DNA of 64,000 bases from an uncultured Draconibacterium sp. (GCF_963676735.1 NZ_OY781464.1:3505001-3569000); one strand, 5' to 3'; positions 1 to 9,806 are shown, numbered from the stretch's first letter. Program-made: numbers and translations. Notes: generated by a model not told the origin, from the sequence alone.

Positions 1-1121
1 CCGTTTTTTGCCACCCTAAAATCGAGGTGCGGACCGGTAGCAATGCCGGTTGACCCAACATAGCCAATAATCTGCCCTTGTTTTACGCGCGAACCGGTTG
101 ATATGCCCTTGGCATAACCCGAAAGGTGCATGTAGGTTGTGGTATATACCGAATTGTGTTTTATTTTCAGGTAGTTGCCACCACCTCCTTTTTGATAGGC
201 TTTTGTTATAACCGTACCATCACCAATGCTCATTACGGGTGTTCCGCGCGGAGCAGCATAATCAACTCCGCGGTGCGGACGACGAATGCGCAACACCGGG
301 TGCATGCGGCTGTTAGAAAAACGCGAACTGATTCGCGAAAATTTAAGCGGTGCCTTTAAAAACGCTTTACGCAGGCTTTTCCCCTGGTCGTCAAAATAAT
401 CGAAACGCTCATCCTGGTCAAACAAAAAGGCATAATTCTCGTCGCCGTAATGGTCAAACTGTACAGCATAAATCTCGCCAATACCTATTGACGTTGAATC
501 AACAAACTGCTCGTCGTAAATCACCCGAAACCGATCGCCTTTTTGAATGGCAAAAAAATCGATGGTCCAGGCAAAAATATCTGAAAGTTCCAGGGCAAGC
601 ATAGGATCTTGTCCGTTGTCAACCATGGCATTCCACAACGAGGTTTCCACTTCGCCCTTTGCGGTGCGCAAGCGGGTTTGAACTTCTTTTTTACCCTGGT
701 AAATCCCCAGGGTATCGGTAAGTTCAAAAATGGTATAATCTACTGCCGAATTTTCGTAAACAAAATATTTGGCTACCGGAACAGAATCAAGCGTTGAAAA
801 AATGCAGAAATTTTCGCCACTTTTTATCTTACGCACATCAAAAACATCTTTTGATTTTCGGGCAATTTTATCGATGGTTCCCATGCCCACACCTCGCGCG
901 TTTAAAATCTGGCTGAGGTACTGGTTGTTTTTTACGATCCCCATTTCAAGCGCAAAAGAATCAACCGGTAACCCGTATTTTAAAACCGGTGCCTTAACTT
1001 CTACAAGCGTATCAATGGCTGGCGCTTCAACTTGTTTTATATTTTTGGGTGTGCACGAAAACAATTGACTAACTGCAACAGCCATTATCATCCCCACAAC
1101 TATCGATCTTAAATTCCCCAT
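1..1121 (-). CDS. M23-family secreted peptidase (3' end cut by window edge)
   Basis: Probable peptidoglycan endopeptidase or amidase-type regulator of the M23 (LytM) family, acting in the periplasm. About 373 residues are visible and the gene runs off the left edge. The N terminus (MGNLRSIVVGMIMAV, then LFSC) is a signal peptide with a probable lipobox. A long middle part without a recognised enzyme motif precedes the LytM domain in the last ~110 residues. There I see RPHRGVDYAAPRG (first zinc site, HxxxD), a GDG turn, YMHLSGYAKG, and GPHLDFRV. The last motif is normally HLHFE, so a zinc-ligand His is replaced by Asp. I recall the HLDF form from other Bacteroidota M23 proteins, so activity is not excluded. 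It is transcribed alone from a good promoter just upstream. Confidence 0.88.
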   Translation of the reverse strand, partial: MGNLRSIVVGMIMAVAVSQLFSCTPKNIKQVEAPAIDTLVEVKAPVLKYGLPVDSFALEMGIVKNNQYLSQILNARGVGMGTIDKIARKSKDVFDVRKIKSGENFCIFSTLDSVPVAKYFVYENSAVDYTIFELTDTLGIYQGKKEVQTRLRTAKGEVETSLWNAMVDNGQDPMLALELSDIFAWTIDFFAIQKGDRFRVIYDEQFVDSTSIGIGEIYAVQFDHYGDENYAFLFDQDERFDYFDDQGKSLRKAFLKAPLKFSRISSRFSNSRMHPVLRIRRPHRGVDYAAPRGTPVMSIGDGTVITKAYQKGGGGNYLKIKHNSVYTTTYMHLSGYAKGISTGSRVKQGQIIGYVGSTGIATGPHLDFRVAKN

Positions 1122-1140
1122 GTGTATATTTTAAGTTAGG

Positions 1141-1169
1141 CAAAAATAAGAAAACTGAAAAGATAACAA
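1141..1169 (-). promoter_or_regulatory. Bacteroidota-type promoter of the M23 peptidase gene
   Basis: On the minus strand a TTG (1167-1169) is followed after 18 bases by TATTTTTG (1141-1148), matching the TTG/TAnnTTTG pattern of the Bacteroidota primary sigma factor. It lies about 20 bases upstream of the ATG. Confidence 0.65.
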
Positions 1170-1238
1170 GATTAGTATGTAAGCTTTATAAAGATTTGAG
1201 ATTATGGAACGAAATATTTGATTTTGATCGTGCCGTGT

Positions 1239-2117
1239 CTATAATTTTAGTTTGTCAAATCCCTGACCGTAAACCCCCATTACACTGCCCATTGAGATAA
1301 ATGCATCGGGATCGATTTGTTTTATTTTTCGAAAAATAGCACCGGTCTCTTTCTTACGCACTACCGACATAATTACTTTGGTTTCCTGCTTGGTGTACCA
1401 TCCCGAGCCCTGGAGTAAGGTTACGCCCCTAATGGCTTCGGTATTGATGTACTCGGCAATTTTCTCGTATTCTTTTGAAATGATAAACATTTGCGCCGAA
1501 CGATTGGCGCCGCTTAAAAACGAATCGAGCGAATAAGAAACCACCCACATCATTACATAGCCGTACACCAGTTTTTCTGCCGATTGAAAAACAAAATAAA
1601 CCGAAGCAATAATTACCACATCGCAAAGCATAATTACCCGCCCGGGGCTCACGTTGCGGTATTTGTTAATAATCATGGCAATAATATCTGTTCCTCCGGT
1701 GCTTCCACCACGCGAAAAAACAAGGCCCAGTCCAATTCCACTCATCATGCCACCCAGTACTGATGACAGAAACATATCATCAACCAATGGTTCTTTTAGC
1801 ATATCCTGAAAAATGGCAAAGAATGCCGATACAACAATAATGCTGTAAATGGTTTTCACACCAAAATTGGCTCCTAAAATTTTTATAGCTATTAAAACCA
1901 GGAAAATGTTTATAACGAAATAGGTAATACTTATGGGTATCTTTGTGGCGTAAAAAATTATCGCACCTACCCCGCTTATTCCACCACCAGCAATTTCTGC
2001 CGGAAGAACAAACAAGTTCCAGGCCATGGTAAACAAAAACAACCCCAGAGTCATTATACCGTAGTCCTGAATGGTAAGCATTAACTTTTTCTGAGTAGTA
2101 AACAATTGTGTAAACAT
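1239..2117 (-). CDS. YitT family membrane protein
   Basis: Integral membrane protein of the YitT family (DUF161 membrane part followed by a DUF2179 C-terminal domain). The substrate is unknown; some family members are suspected transporters. It has 292 residues, the usual family length. Five or six hydrophobic segments fill roughly residues 15-200, including a glycine-rich stretch (GGGISGVGAI) and the family motif SRGGSTGGTDIIA near residue 135. The soluble last ~75 residues contain GVTLLQGSGWYTKQETKVI and end in DPDAFISMGSVMGVYGQGFD, typical of DUF2179. It stands alone between leuS and the M23 gene on the same strand. No clear promoter or terminator was found. Confidence 0.88.
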   Translation of the reverse strand: MFTQLFTTQKKLMLTIQDYGIMTLGLFLFTMAWNLFVLPAEIAGGGISGVGAIIFYATKIPISITYFVINIFLVLIAIKILGANFGVKTIYSIIVVSAFFAIFQDMLKEPLVDDMFLSSVLGGMMSGIGLGLVFSRGGSTGGTDIIAMIINKYRNVSPGRVIMLCDVVIIASVYFVFQSAEKLVYGYVMMWVVSYSLDSFLSGANRSAQMFIISKEYEKIAEYINTEAIRGVTLLQGSGWYTKQETKVIMSVVRKKETGAIFRKIKQIDPDAFISMGSVMGVYGQGFDKLKL

Positions 2118-2217
2118 TCCTAAATTTTATCCTTGTTAAAAAATCGCGCAAAAGAACAAAGGCTAAAGGTAAAAAATGGTGATGATTGTCAGGGTATTGA
2201 GAATTAATATTTTGTTC

Positions 2218-2255
2218 ATAAAAAAAGGATGTTTACCAATTGGCACACATCCTTT
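2218..2255 (-). terminator. Rho-independent terminator after leuS
   Basis: AAAGGATGT (2224-2232) pairs with ACATCCTTT (2247-2255). On the minus strand the hairpin is followed by a run of T (AAAAAA at 2218-2223 on the plus strand). It lies about 70 bases beyond the leuS stop. Confidence 0.75.
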
Positions 2256-2325
2256 CGCTTATCATTAGTTGGCTGAATAGCCTTTAACTGCACAATTTTA
2301 ATTGGCAGCTGAGCTCCCTTAACTA

Positions 2326-4977
2326 TTAGCCAACAGCCACATTTATAATCTTTTTCGGTACAAAAATAAATTTGCGAACCGTTTTTCCTTCTATCCATTT
2401 AGCGGAACGCTCGTCGGCCAGTACCGTTTTTTCCACCTCATCTTTTGGCATATCCAAAGGCAGCTCAATTTTAAAACGCATTTTACCATTAAACGATACG
2501 GGGTATTCATGCGAGTCTTCGGTTAATAAACTCTGGTCGACTGCAGGCCAGGCCTCGTAGGCTAAAGTGTCATTATTTCCGTATAACGACCATAACTCTT
2601 CGGCCATGTGGGGCGCGTAAGGTGCCAGAATTTTAGCAAAGGTCTCAGCTGTTTCCTTCGTCACCTTTCCTTTTTTAATGGCCAGATTGTTAAACACCAT
2701 TAATGCCGAAATACCGGTATTAAACTTCAGGTTTTCGATATCGTGCTCTACTTTCTGAATGGTTTGGTGCAGCAGCTTTGCAACTTCCTTGTCTTCTTCG
2801 CCATCAACTATTTTAGCTGTATCTGCAAAAAAGCGGTAGGCACGTGCCAGAAAGTTAAATACTCCTTTTACACCATTTTCGGCCCAGGGTTTGCGCTCGT
2901 CGAGCGGTCCCATAAACATTTCGTACAAACGCAGCGAGTCGGCACCATAACGTTCAATTACATCATCGGGGTTAACCACATTCTTCAGCGATTTTGACAT
3001 TTTTGCCACAATCTGCTTTAATTCTTCACCGCTTTCGGTATGAAAATATTTGCCGTCTTTTTCTTCCACCAAATCAGAAGCCACTTTTGCTCCGGTAGCC
3101 GTTTCGTAAGCAAAAGCCAAAATCATTCCCTGGTTGTATAGTTTTTGAAAGGGTTCGTCGGTAGAAACCACGCCCAAATCAAACAACACTTTATGCCAAA
3201 AACGCGAATAAAGCAGGTGCAGGACCGCATGTTCGGCACCACCTACATACAAATCAACGGGCATCCAGTATTGTTCTTTTTTCACATCGAAAATACTGTC
3301 TTCGTTATTTGGGTCGATGTAGCGCAGGTAATACCAGCACGAACCGGCCCACTGCGGCATGGTATTGGTTTCGCGGCGGCCTTTGCGTCCGTTTTTATCG
3401 GTAACGTTTAACCAATCGCCGGCATTTGCCAGGGGCGATTCGCCACTTGCGCCTGGTGTATATTCTTCGAGGTTGGGCAATTCCAACGGTAGGTTTTCAT
3501 CTTCCACCAAACTCACCTCTCCATCTTCCCAGTGAATAACCGGGAAAGGCTCGCCCCAGTAACGCTGGCGGCTAAACAGCCAGTCGCGCAGTTTAAAGTT
3601 TACGGTTGCTTTGCCAATTCCCTCTGCTTCAAGCCACTCAACAATTTTCTGAATACCGGCCGCTTTGTTCAGACCATTTATATCCAATCCTGTTTCATTG
3701 CTCGACGAGTTAATGTATGCACCATCCTCGGTCCAACAGGCATTGCCGGCCAACACTTCGTCGCGGTTGTCGGCATCTTTGGGGTCCAAAATACAGTTGA
3801 TATCAATGTCAAACTCTTTTGCAAACTCAAAGTCGCGGGTATCGTGCGCCGGAACAGCCATGATGGCACCGGTTCCGTATCCCATTAGCACATAATCGGC
3901 CACCCAAATGGGGATTAGTTTTTTATTCACCGGGTTTACGGCGTAACGTCCGGTAAAAACGCCGGTTTTTTCTTTAGCCAAATCTGTCCGATCAAGATCC
4001 GACTTTAAAGCAGCCGCTTTTATATAGGCTTCAACAGCTTCTTTTTTATCTGAAGTAACAATTTCGTTTACCAGCCCATGCTCGGGCGCAATTACCATAT
4101 AGGTGGCCCCAAACAAAGTGTCAGGACGAGTGGTGTACACGCGCAGGTTTTTATCCAAACCATCAATTGCAAAATCAACTTCAGCTCCGGTTGACTTGCC
4201 AATCCAGTTGCGCTGCATGTCTTTCACTCCTTCGGGCCAGTCCAATTCTTCCAATCCGCTTAACAAACGTTCACCATAATGCGGAATACGCAGCAGCCAT
4301 TGTTTCAGGTTTTTACGAATAACCTGGTTGCCACATTTTTCGTGCGAACCATCGGTCAACACCTCTTCGTTGGCACAAACCGTTTTACACGAGTCGCACC
4401 ACCAAACCTGGGCATTATCGTAATACGCCAAACGTTTTTCGCTGATGTACGATTTTACAGCATCATTGCCTTGCGCTTTTACCGCTTCAGGAATGGGCAA
4501 CTCCGAAATCGGTCGTCCCTTTTGCTGCTCTTCGTCAAAATAAGTATCGTAAAGTTTTTTGAAAATCCACTGTGTCCACTTAAAATATTTTGGGTCGGTA
4601 GTATTAATCTCGCGGTCCCAATCGTAGCTTAAACCAATGGCTTTAATTTGTCTACGGAAATTATCGCAGTTTTTTTGAGTGGTAATAGCCGGATGAGTTC
4701 CGGTTTGTATGGCGTATTGTTCGGCAGGTAACCCAAAAGCATCGTAACCCATTGGGTGCAACACATTAAAGCCCTTCATTCGTTTGTATCGGCTTAAAAT
4801 ATCAGTTGCGGTATATCCTTCGGGGTGGCCTACATGTAAGCCGGCGCCCGATGGGTACGGAAACATATCAAGAATGTAATATTTTGGTTTCGAATAGTCA
4901 TCTTCCGTTTTGAAGGTTTTATTGTCCTCCCAGTACTTTTGCCATTTCGGCTCTATTTCTGCGAATTTATATTCCAT
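2326..4977 (-). CDS. leuS: Leucyl-tRNA synthetase
   Basis: Cytosolic class I aminoacyl-tRNA synthetase that charges tRNA-Leu. At 883 residues it has the normal bacterial length. The HIGH-type motif appears as GLHVGHPEGYTATDI near residue 47 and the KMSKS motif as KMSKSLKNVVNPDD near residue 660. The CP1 editing domain is recognisable from TTRPDTLFGATYMV near residue 290 and GTGAIMAVPAHDTRD near residue 375. An anticodon-binding domain and a C-terminal domain ending in RKFIFVPKKIINVAVG follow. The gene stands alone with a TAnnTTTG box about 35 bases upstream and a hairpin terminator downstream. Confidence 0.98.
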   Translation of the reverse strand: MEYKFAEIEPKWQKYWEDNKTFKTEDDYSKPKYYILDMFPYPSGAGLHVGHPEGYTATDILSRYKRMKGFNVLHPMGYDAFGLPAEQYAIQTGTHPAITTQKNCDNFRRQIKAIGLSYDWDREINTTDPKYFKWTQWIFKKLYDTYFDEEQQKGRPISELPIPEAVKAQGNDAVKSYISEKRLAYYDNAQVWWCDSCKTVCANEEVLTDGSHEKCGNQVIRKNLKQWLLRIPHYGERLLSGLEELDWPEGVKDMQRNWIGKSTGAEVDFAIDGLDKNLRVYTTRPDTLFGATYMVIAPEHGLVNEIVTSDKKEAVEAYIKAAALKSDLDRTDLAKEKTGVFTGRYAVNPVNKKLIPIWVADYVLMGYGTGAIMAVPAHDTRDFEFAKEFDIDINCILDPKDADNRDEVLAGNACWTEDGAYINSSSNETGLDINGLNKAAGIQKIVEWLEAEGIGKATVNFKLRDWLFSRQRYWGEPFPVIHWEDGEVSLVEDENLPLELPNLEEYTPGASGESPLANAGDWLNVTDKNGRKGRRETNTMPQWAGSCWYYLRYIDPNNEDSIFDVKKEQYWMPVDLYVGGAEHAVLHLLYSRFWHKVLFDLGVVSTDEPFQKLYNQGMILAFAYETATGAKVASDLVEEKDGKYFHTESGEELKQIVAKMSKSLKNVVNPDDVIERYGADSLRLYEMFMGPLDERKPWAENGVKGVFNFLARAYRFFADTAKIVDGEEDKEVAKLLHQTIQKVEHDIENLKFNTGISALMVFNNLAIKKGKVTKETAETFAKILAPYAPHMAEELWSLYGNNDTLAYEAWPAVDQSLLTEDSHEYPVSFNGKMRFKIELPLDMPKDEVEKTVLADERSAKWIEGKTVRKFIFVPKKIINVAVG

Positions 4978-5011
4978 TTTCTCTTGTAATAAGATTCTGA
5001 TTTTAAACGCG

Positions 5012-5019
5012 CAAAGATA
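5012..5019 (-). promoter_or_regulatory. Possible -7 box of leuS
   Basis: TATCTTTG on the minus strand, 35 bases upstream of the leuS ATG, fits TAnnTTTG. The nearest upstream TTG is 23 bases away, a little far, so this is tentative. Confidence 0.4.
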
Positions 5020-5270
5020 AAGATTTTGTTGGATGGTTCTTTCAAAAAATCAGATACTTCTTCTTCCCCTGCTTATAGGCTTTATTCTGAGCATTTCTTC
5101 AAAATTATTTAAAACTCCTAAGCATTAGAACCAAAGTTCAGTTTTGGTGTTGGATATCTTGCAATATTTTACGAATTTGGGTTGCACACAAAATCACATA
5201 AGTGCATCGTTTGCAACTTTTGTGAATGGACGAATAAATAGAACAACACAAACCAATTTAAAAAGCAATT

Positions 5271-7193
5271 ATGAAAAAGAAAAGTATTTTTTATATGGCC
5301 GGGCTGCTTATGCTCTTTTTCCTGTCGGGCTGTTTGGATGTTGATGATGGAAACACCAATGAAGAGGAGGTATTGTCGATCGAAAATGCAATTATTCCTA
5401 ATGATTTTAATTATTCAACCCAAAGTGGGGTGAATGTTAAGCTTACCGTTCCGGAGTTTTTGAGCAATGCAGTGGTTTCTTTACTAACCTACCAAAGTGG
5501 CCAGGACAGTATGCGTTTTGCGCGGGTATCATTTAACGATGCCGGTGTGTTTGAATCGGAATTTGCAGTTCCGGCGTATATTGATACCATTTTGGCGAAA
5601 TCAGACTACCTGGGGCTTACTCACGAGGTTATTATTCCAATCGTTAGCGGAAAAGCAGAATTCGACTACCGTACTTTGTATACGGTTGAGAAATCTGCAT
5701 CAGGTTTCGATTATCCTGCACAACTAAAATCGGCCCTTGCCGGCACCTATACTTACCTGGGTTCGTACAACAGCTCGGGTGTACCATCGTACCTGATAGA
5801 ACGCGACATTATTGAACAAAATTTACTGGATGATATAAACGCCTCGCTTCCCGAGGGACAGCGCTTACCACAAAGTCATCCGGAGTACCTCGAAGATGGT
5901 ACCCGGGCGAATATAGTTTTATCAAAAACAGCCGATGTGTGGGTTACTTTTGTTACCGAAGGAGCCGGTTGGAAAAACGCACTTGGCTATTATACCTACA
6001 AAACAAATGCGATACCGCGTTCTGTTGACGACATCGACGAGTTACGGGTAATATTTCCCAACGTATCGCAACAAGGTAGTGGTGGCGGATTAATACCGGG
6101 CGACAGGGTTTACCTTGGCCAGTTTGAAGGCGGAACAGTAATTTCGTGGTTTCTGGTGGCCGATGGCTGGAAAACCACAGAAGTGAGCGGAGGCAATGGC
6201 ATTCATTTTTCGCAAGCTGAATTAAACGCCGAAACCGACGATAACCTGAAAACCCATATGGTAATGCTTTACGATAAGGCAAGGGAACAAATCATACTTG
6301 GTTTTGAGGATGTTCCGCGAAACTGGAGCTGGTGCGATGATGACTTTAACGATGCCGTATTTTATGCAACGGCCAATCCAATTTCGGCCGTACACCTTGA
6401 TAACGTTAAGTCGATTACAGCGGCCAACGACTCTGATGGCGATGGAATAAACGACGAGCTTGATGATTTCCCTTACGACCCGGATAAATCGTTTAATAAT
6501 TTTGCGCCATCAGAACAATCGAACGGCACTTTAACTTTTGAAGATTTATGGCCCAGCAAGGGCGATTATGATTTTAACGACTGTGTTATTAACTACAACT
6601 TTAACCTTATTGCCAATGCCCAAAACCTGGTTACCAGTATCGAAGCCACATTCGAAATCGACCATATTGGAGCATCGTTCCAAAATGGCTTTGGTTTCGA
6701 AATTCCTATTACCGCATCAAAAATAGCCAGCGTTGACGGTTATGTGCTCAACAAAGGCTACGTAACACTAAATAACAACGGCACCGAACAAGGAAACAGC
6801 AAAGCTGTGGTAATTGTTGCCGAAAACGTGACACCACTGCAAGACGAAACCGTAACGGTTACTATTAATTTATCGGCCCCAATGACCAAAACAGAACTGG
6901 GCTCTGTTCCATTTAACCCGTTTTTAATTGCCAATGGCGAACGAGAACGAGAAATACATTTGGCAGATATGGCTCCAACTGACAAAGGAAGCAAATACCT
7001 TGGCGATAACGACGATTACAGTAACCCGGCAACAGACCGCTATTACAAAACCGATCGCAATCTGCCCTGGGCCATAAATATTTACGATCCTTTTTCAGCA
7101 TCGCCCGAGAAAATTCCGATTGACAAAACATATCCACGCTTTCTTTCATGGGCCAATTCCGGCGGAACACTTGAAAAAGATTGGTACAAATAA
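5271..7193 (+). CDS. LruC domain-containing lipoprotein (DUF4842/DUF4114 type)
   Basis: Surface or periplasmic lipoprotein of unknown function with a LruC domain. The signal peptide MKKKSIFYMAGLLMLFFLSGC has a clear lipobox (LSGC), so the mature protein starts at Cys21. An unknown N-terminal part is followed near residues 340-370 by a DUF4114-like stretch (SWCDDDFNDAVFYA). A calcium-loop-like repeat (DSDGDGINDELDDFPYDPD) follows near residue 390. The LruC (DUF4842) domain fills the rest, with GDYDFNDCVINYNFN, PFNPFLIANGERERE and the closing RNLPWAINI and DWYK. At 640 residues it is complete. It is a single-gene unit closed by a strong terminator. The exported, calcium-binding style suggests an envelope or adhesion role, which is only an inference. 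Confidence 0.85.
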   Translation: MKKKSIFYMAGLLMLFFLSGCLDVDDGNTNEEEVLSIENAIIPNDFNYSTQSGVNVKLTVPEFLSNAVVSLLTYQSGQDSMRFARVSFNDAGVFESEFAVPAYIDTILAKSDYLGLTHEVIIPIVSGKAEFDYRTLYTVEKSASGFDYPAQLKSALAGTYTYLGSYNSSGVPSYLIERDIIEQNLLDDINASLPEGQRLPQSHPEYLEDGTRANIVLSKTADVWVTFVTEGAGWKNALGYYTYKTNAIPRSVDDIDELRVIFPNVSQQGSGGGLIPGDRVYLGQFEGGTVISWFLVADGWKTTEVSGGNGIHFSQAELNAETDDNLKTHMVMLYDKAREQIILGFEDVPRNWSWCDDDFNDAVFYATANPISAVHLDNVKSITAANDSDGDGINDELDDFPYDPDKSFNNFAPSEQSNGTLTFEDLWPSKGDYDFNDCVINYNFNLIANAQNLVTSIEATFEIDHIGASFQNGFGFEIPITASKIASVDGYVLNKGYVTLNNNGTEQGNSKAVVIVAENVTPLQDETVTVTINLSAPMTKTELGSVPFNPFLIANGEREREIHLADMAPTDKGSKYLGDNDDYSNPATDRYYKTDRNLPWAINIYDPFSASPEKIPIDKTYPRFLSWANSGGTLEKDWYK

Positions 7194-7213
7194 CCAGATA
7201 GGTACTCATTAAC

Positions 7214-7245
7214 AAAAAGGCCGGTAATGCAACACCGGCCTTTTT
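7214..7245 (+). terminator. Terminator after the LruC gene
   Basis: A perfect 12-bp stem, AAAAAGGCCGGT/ACCGGCCTTTTT, with an 8-base loop and a T-rich right arm, 20 bases after the stop codon. The symmetric A and T flanks could let it work in both directions. Confidence 0.85.
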
Positions 7246-7454
7246 ATTGTGTTTATGTAAGTTTTCATTTTGTTTTGCCTGAACACAATTTTTTACAGAT
7301 TATAGCTTATAGCAATTGTTCGCTATTAAAATACTGCCAACACACCATGGGAAGTGTTAACTTATCATTTTTAACAACGGTTTTTATGCTGAATAGCAAC
7401 AAGATAACTTCTTTCATTTTTTGTAACTTGAAGGTATAAACTAAAACCATTAAA

Positions 7455-8810
7455 ATGAGCACTAAAAACAGCAAGCTATTTGTTGACGATTTTATGAACT
7501 ATGTTCGGGCAAAAGACCCGGGACAACCTGAATTTCATCAGGCAGTACACGAAGTTGTTGAATCACTGGCCGATTTCCTTTTGGACAACCCGCGTTATCT
7601 TCATGCTCAAATACTGGAGCGAATGGTAGAAGCTGAACGTATCATTCAGTTTCGGGTGCCCTGGATTGATGACCGGGGAAAAATTCATATCAACCGCGGT
7701 TACCGGGTTGAAATGAACAGCGCAATTGGCCCTTACAAGGGCGGTCTTCGTTTTCACCCAACTGTAAACCAGGGTATCCTAAAATTTCTGGCATTCGAGC
7801 AGGTACTAAAAAACAGCCTCACCTCGCTGCCCATGGGTGGCGGAAAGGGAGGGTCTGATTTCGACCCTAAAAACAAATCGGATAATGAAGTGATGCGTTT
7901 TTGCCAGAGTTTTATGACCGAATTGTCAAGACATATTGGCCAGTACACCGATGTGCCGGCCGGCGACATTGGCGTTGGAGGCCGCGAAATAGGTTTCTTG
8001 TTTGGCCAATACAAACGCTTACGAAACGAATTTACAGGCGTGTTAACCGGAAAAGGCGTTGAGTGGGGCGGCTCGCTGATACGACCCGAAGCCACGGGTT
8101 ATGGCACGGTATATTTCGCCCAGGAAATGATGAAAACCAGAAATAAAAGTTTTAAAGGAAAAGTGGTTGCAGTTTCGGGCTCCGGTAATGTGGCACAATT
8201 TGCCACCGAAAAAGTTATTGAACTGGGCGGAAAAGTGGTAACACTTTCTGATTCGAGCGGATCAATTTATGATCCGGAAGGAATTGACCGCGAGAAACTG
8301 GATTTTATAATGGAGCTAAAAAATGTGCACCGTGGACGCATAAAAGAATATGCAGATAAATATGCCGTTCAGTACCTGGAGAAACAACGCCCGTGGAGTG
8401 TAAAATGCGACGTTGCCCTTCCTTGTGCAACCGAAAACGAGCTCGATTACAACGATGCCAAGGTATTAACTGATAATGGCTGTTTTGTGGTAGCTGAGGG
8501 GGCAAACATGCCAAGTACCGAAGAAGCAGTGCACCATTTCCTTGATACAAAAATCCTTTATGGCCCGGGTAAAGCAGCCAATGCCGGAGGGGTAGCGGTT
8601 TCGGGTTTAGAGATGACACAAAACAGTATGCGTCTGGCATGGAGCCGGGAAGAAGTAGATACTAAGCTGCATTCTATTATGCGAAATATTCATAAAATGT
8701 GCTTAAAGTACGGTAAAGAGAAATCGGGATTTACCAATTACGTAAAAGGTGCCAACATTGCAGGATTTGTAAAAGTGGCCAACTCAATGATGGCCCAGGG
8801 ACTGGTATAA
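7455..8810 (+). CDS. gdhA: NADP-type glutamate dehydrogenase
   Basis: Cytosolic enzyme joining ammonium to 2-oxoglutarate to make glutamate, normally with NADPH. It has 451 residues, the length of the hexameric small-subunit class. The glutamate-binding domain shows GPYKGGLRFHPTVN near residue 95 and LTSLPMGGGKGGSDFDPK near residue 125, which includes the catalytic-site lysine. DVPAGDIGVGGREIG follows near residue 170. The Rossmann fold starts at VVAVSGSGNVAQFA near residue 240. The cofactor preference for NADPH is inferred from overall similarity to GdhA. It has its own terminator, and the 260-base leader between the LruC terminator and the start may carry regulation, but I recognise no motif there. 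Confidence 0.96.
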   Translation: MSTKNSKLFVDDFMNYVRAKDPGQPEFHQAVHEVVESLADFLLDNPRYLHAQILERMVEAERIIQFRVPWIDDRGKIHINRGYRVEMNSAIGPYKGGLRFHPTVNQGILKFLAFEQVLKNSLTSLPMGGGKGGSDFDPKNKSDNEVMRFCQSFMTELSRHIGQYTDVPAGDIGVGGREIGFLFGQYKRLRNEFTGVLTGKGVEWGGSLIRPEATGYGTVYFAQEMMKTRNKSFKGKVVAVSGSGNVAQFATEKVIELGGKVVTLSDSSGSIYDPEGIDREKLDFIMELKNVHRGRIKEYADKYAVQYLEKQRPWSVKCDVALPCATENELDYNDAKVLTDNGCFVVAEGANMPSTEEAVHHFLDTKILYGPGKAANAGGVAVSGLEMTQNSMRLAWSREEVDTKLHSIMRNIHKMCLKYGKEKSGFTNYVKGANIAGFVKVANSMMAQGLV

Positions 8811-8835
8811 TTACTAACTAACAAGCTTTACGTAC

Positions 8836-8866
8836 AAAACCGGTTTGGCCTGTCCAGACCGGTTTT
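8836..8866 (+). terminator. Terminator after gdhA
   Basis: AAAACCGGTTTGG pairs with CCAGACCGGTTTT (one wobble) around a 5-base loop, 25 bases after the gdhA stop, with a T-rich right arm. Confidence 0.75.
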
Positions 8867-8954
8867 AATATGCCTGAAATTTCACAAATAATTAGCCTTT
8901 ATTTTACACGTAATTAATTGGAGCATTACATCTTTGTAAATATATAATTGAATT

Positions 8955-9806
8955 ATGGCAAAGCAAGTCAGAACACCCGATGTTGTTGTAGTTTCAGATT
9001 TTCACCTCGCCACCCATGCCTGCAAAGCTGTTGAAATCCATAAATATTTAAAATCCATCCTTCCTAAACAGTTAATCCTGAATGGCGATATAATTGATGC
9101 CTGGCGTTTTTCGCGTAACTATTTCCCAAAATCGCATTTAAAAGTGGTGCGCCAGTTAATAAAAATGATGGAAAAAGGAACAGAGGTGGTATATGTAACC
9201 GGCAACCACGATGAATTTTTACGCGAGTTAGGCAACAGCACGTTGGGCAAACTTCGGATTGTTGACCAGATTACCCTGACGCTGAACCAACAAAAAACAT
9301 TAATTTTTCATGGCGACATTATCGATTCAGTCATTCATAAAGCCAAGTGGCTGGCCAAATTGGGCGCTGCATCGTACGGAATGATTACCATGTTAAACAA
9401 GGCCATTAATTCCTTATTAAAAGTATTGAACATCAACTCAATTATTCTTTACAAAACAATTAAAGATTGGCTGGGGGCGCAAAATACCGAAAAATCGAGG
9501 TTTGAAAACAAACTCGCAAAACTGGCGTACGATAAGAATATTGACACCGTAATTTGCGGACATACACACATAGCAACCGACAAGATTTTGTACTGCAACA
9601 ATAGGGCTATAAGGTATATAAACACCGGCGATTGGGTAGAAAACTTTACCGCTGCCGAATACGAAAACGGACAATGGAGTTTATGCTGCTACGCTTCAGC
9701 CAATAAAATACTTGAAAAAAACGAGCCGGAACCGGAGGAATTTGTGATTCCAACAAAAAAAGAGTTATATGCCACCCTGTTCAACCAACTTGTTTTTAAT
9801 AATTAA
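8955..9806 (+). CDS. LpxH-like UDP-2,3-diacylglucosamine pyrophosphatase family phosphoesterase
   Basis: Calcineurin-like metallophosphoesterase of the LpxH type. LpxH cleaves UDP-2,3-diacylglucosamine to lipid X in lipid A synthesis, at the cytosolic face of the inner membrane. No signal peptide is present, in keeping with a cytosolic location. The metal-binding motifs are in order: SDFHLATH near residue 15, NGDIIDAWRF near residue 45, TGNHDEF near residue 82, FHGDIID near residue 118, CGHTHIATD near residue 200 and NTGDWVEN near residue 222. Bacteroidota often carry more than one such paralogue, so this may be a relative with another diester substrate. The following receptor gene has its own promoter, so they need not be co-transcribed. 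Confidence 0.8.
   Translation: MAKQVRTPDVVVVSDFHLATHACKAVEIHKYLKSILPKQLILNGDIIDAWRFSRNYFPKSHLKVVRQLIKMMEKGTEVVYVTGNHDEFLRELGNSTLGKLRIVDQITLTLNQQKTLIFHGDIIDSVIHKAKWLAKLGAASYGMITMLNKAINSLLKVLNINSIILYKTIKDWLGAQNTEKSRFENKLAKLAYDKNIDTVICGHTHIATDKILYCNNRAIRYINTGDWVENFTAAEYENGQWSLCCYASANKILEKNEPEPEEFVIPTKKELYATLFNQLVFNN

Noticed and set aside
3532..3888. Long antisense frames inside leuS and other genes
   Set aside because: They are opposite-strand shadows of well-supported genes and show no domain or signal of their own.
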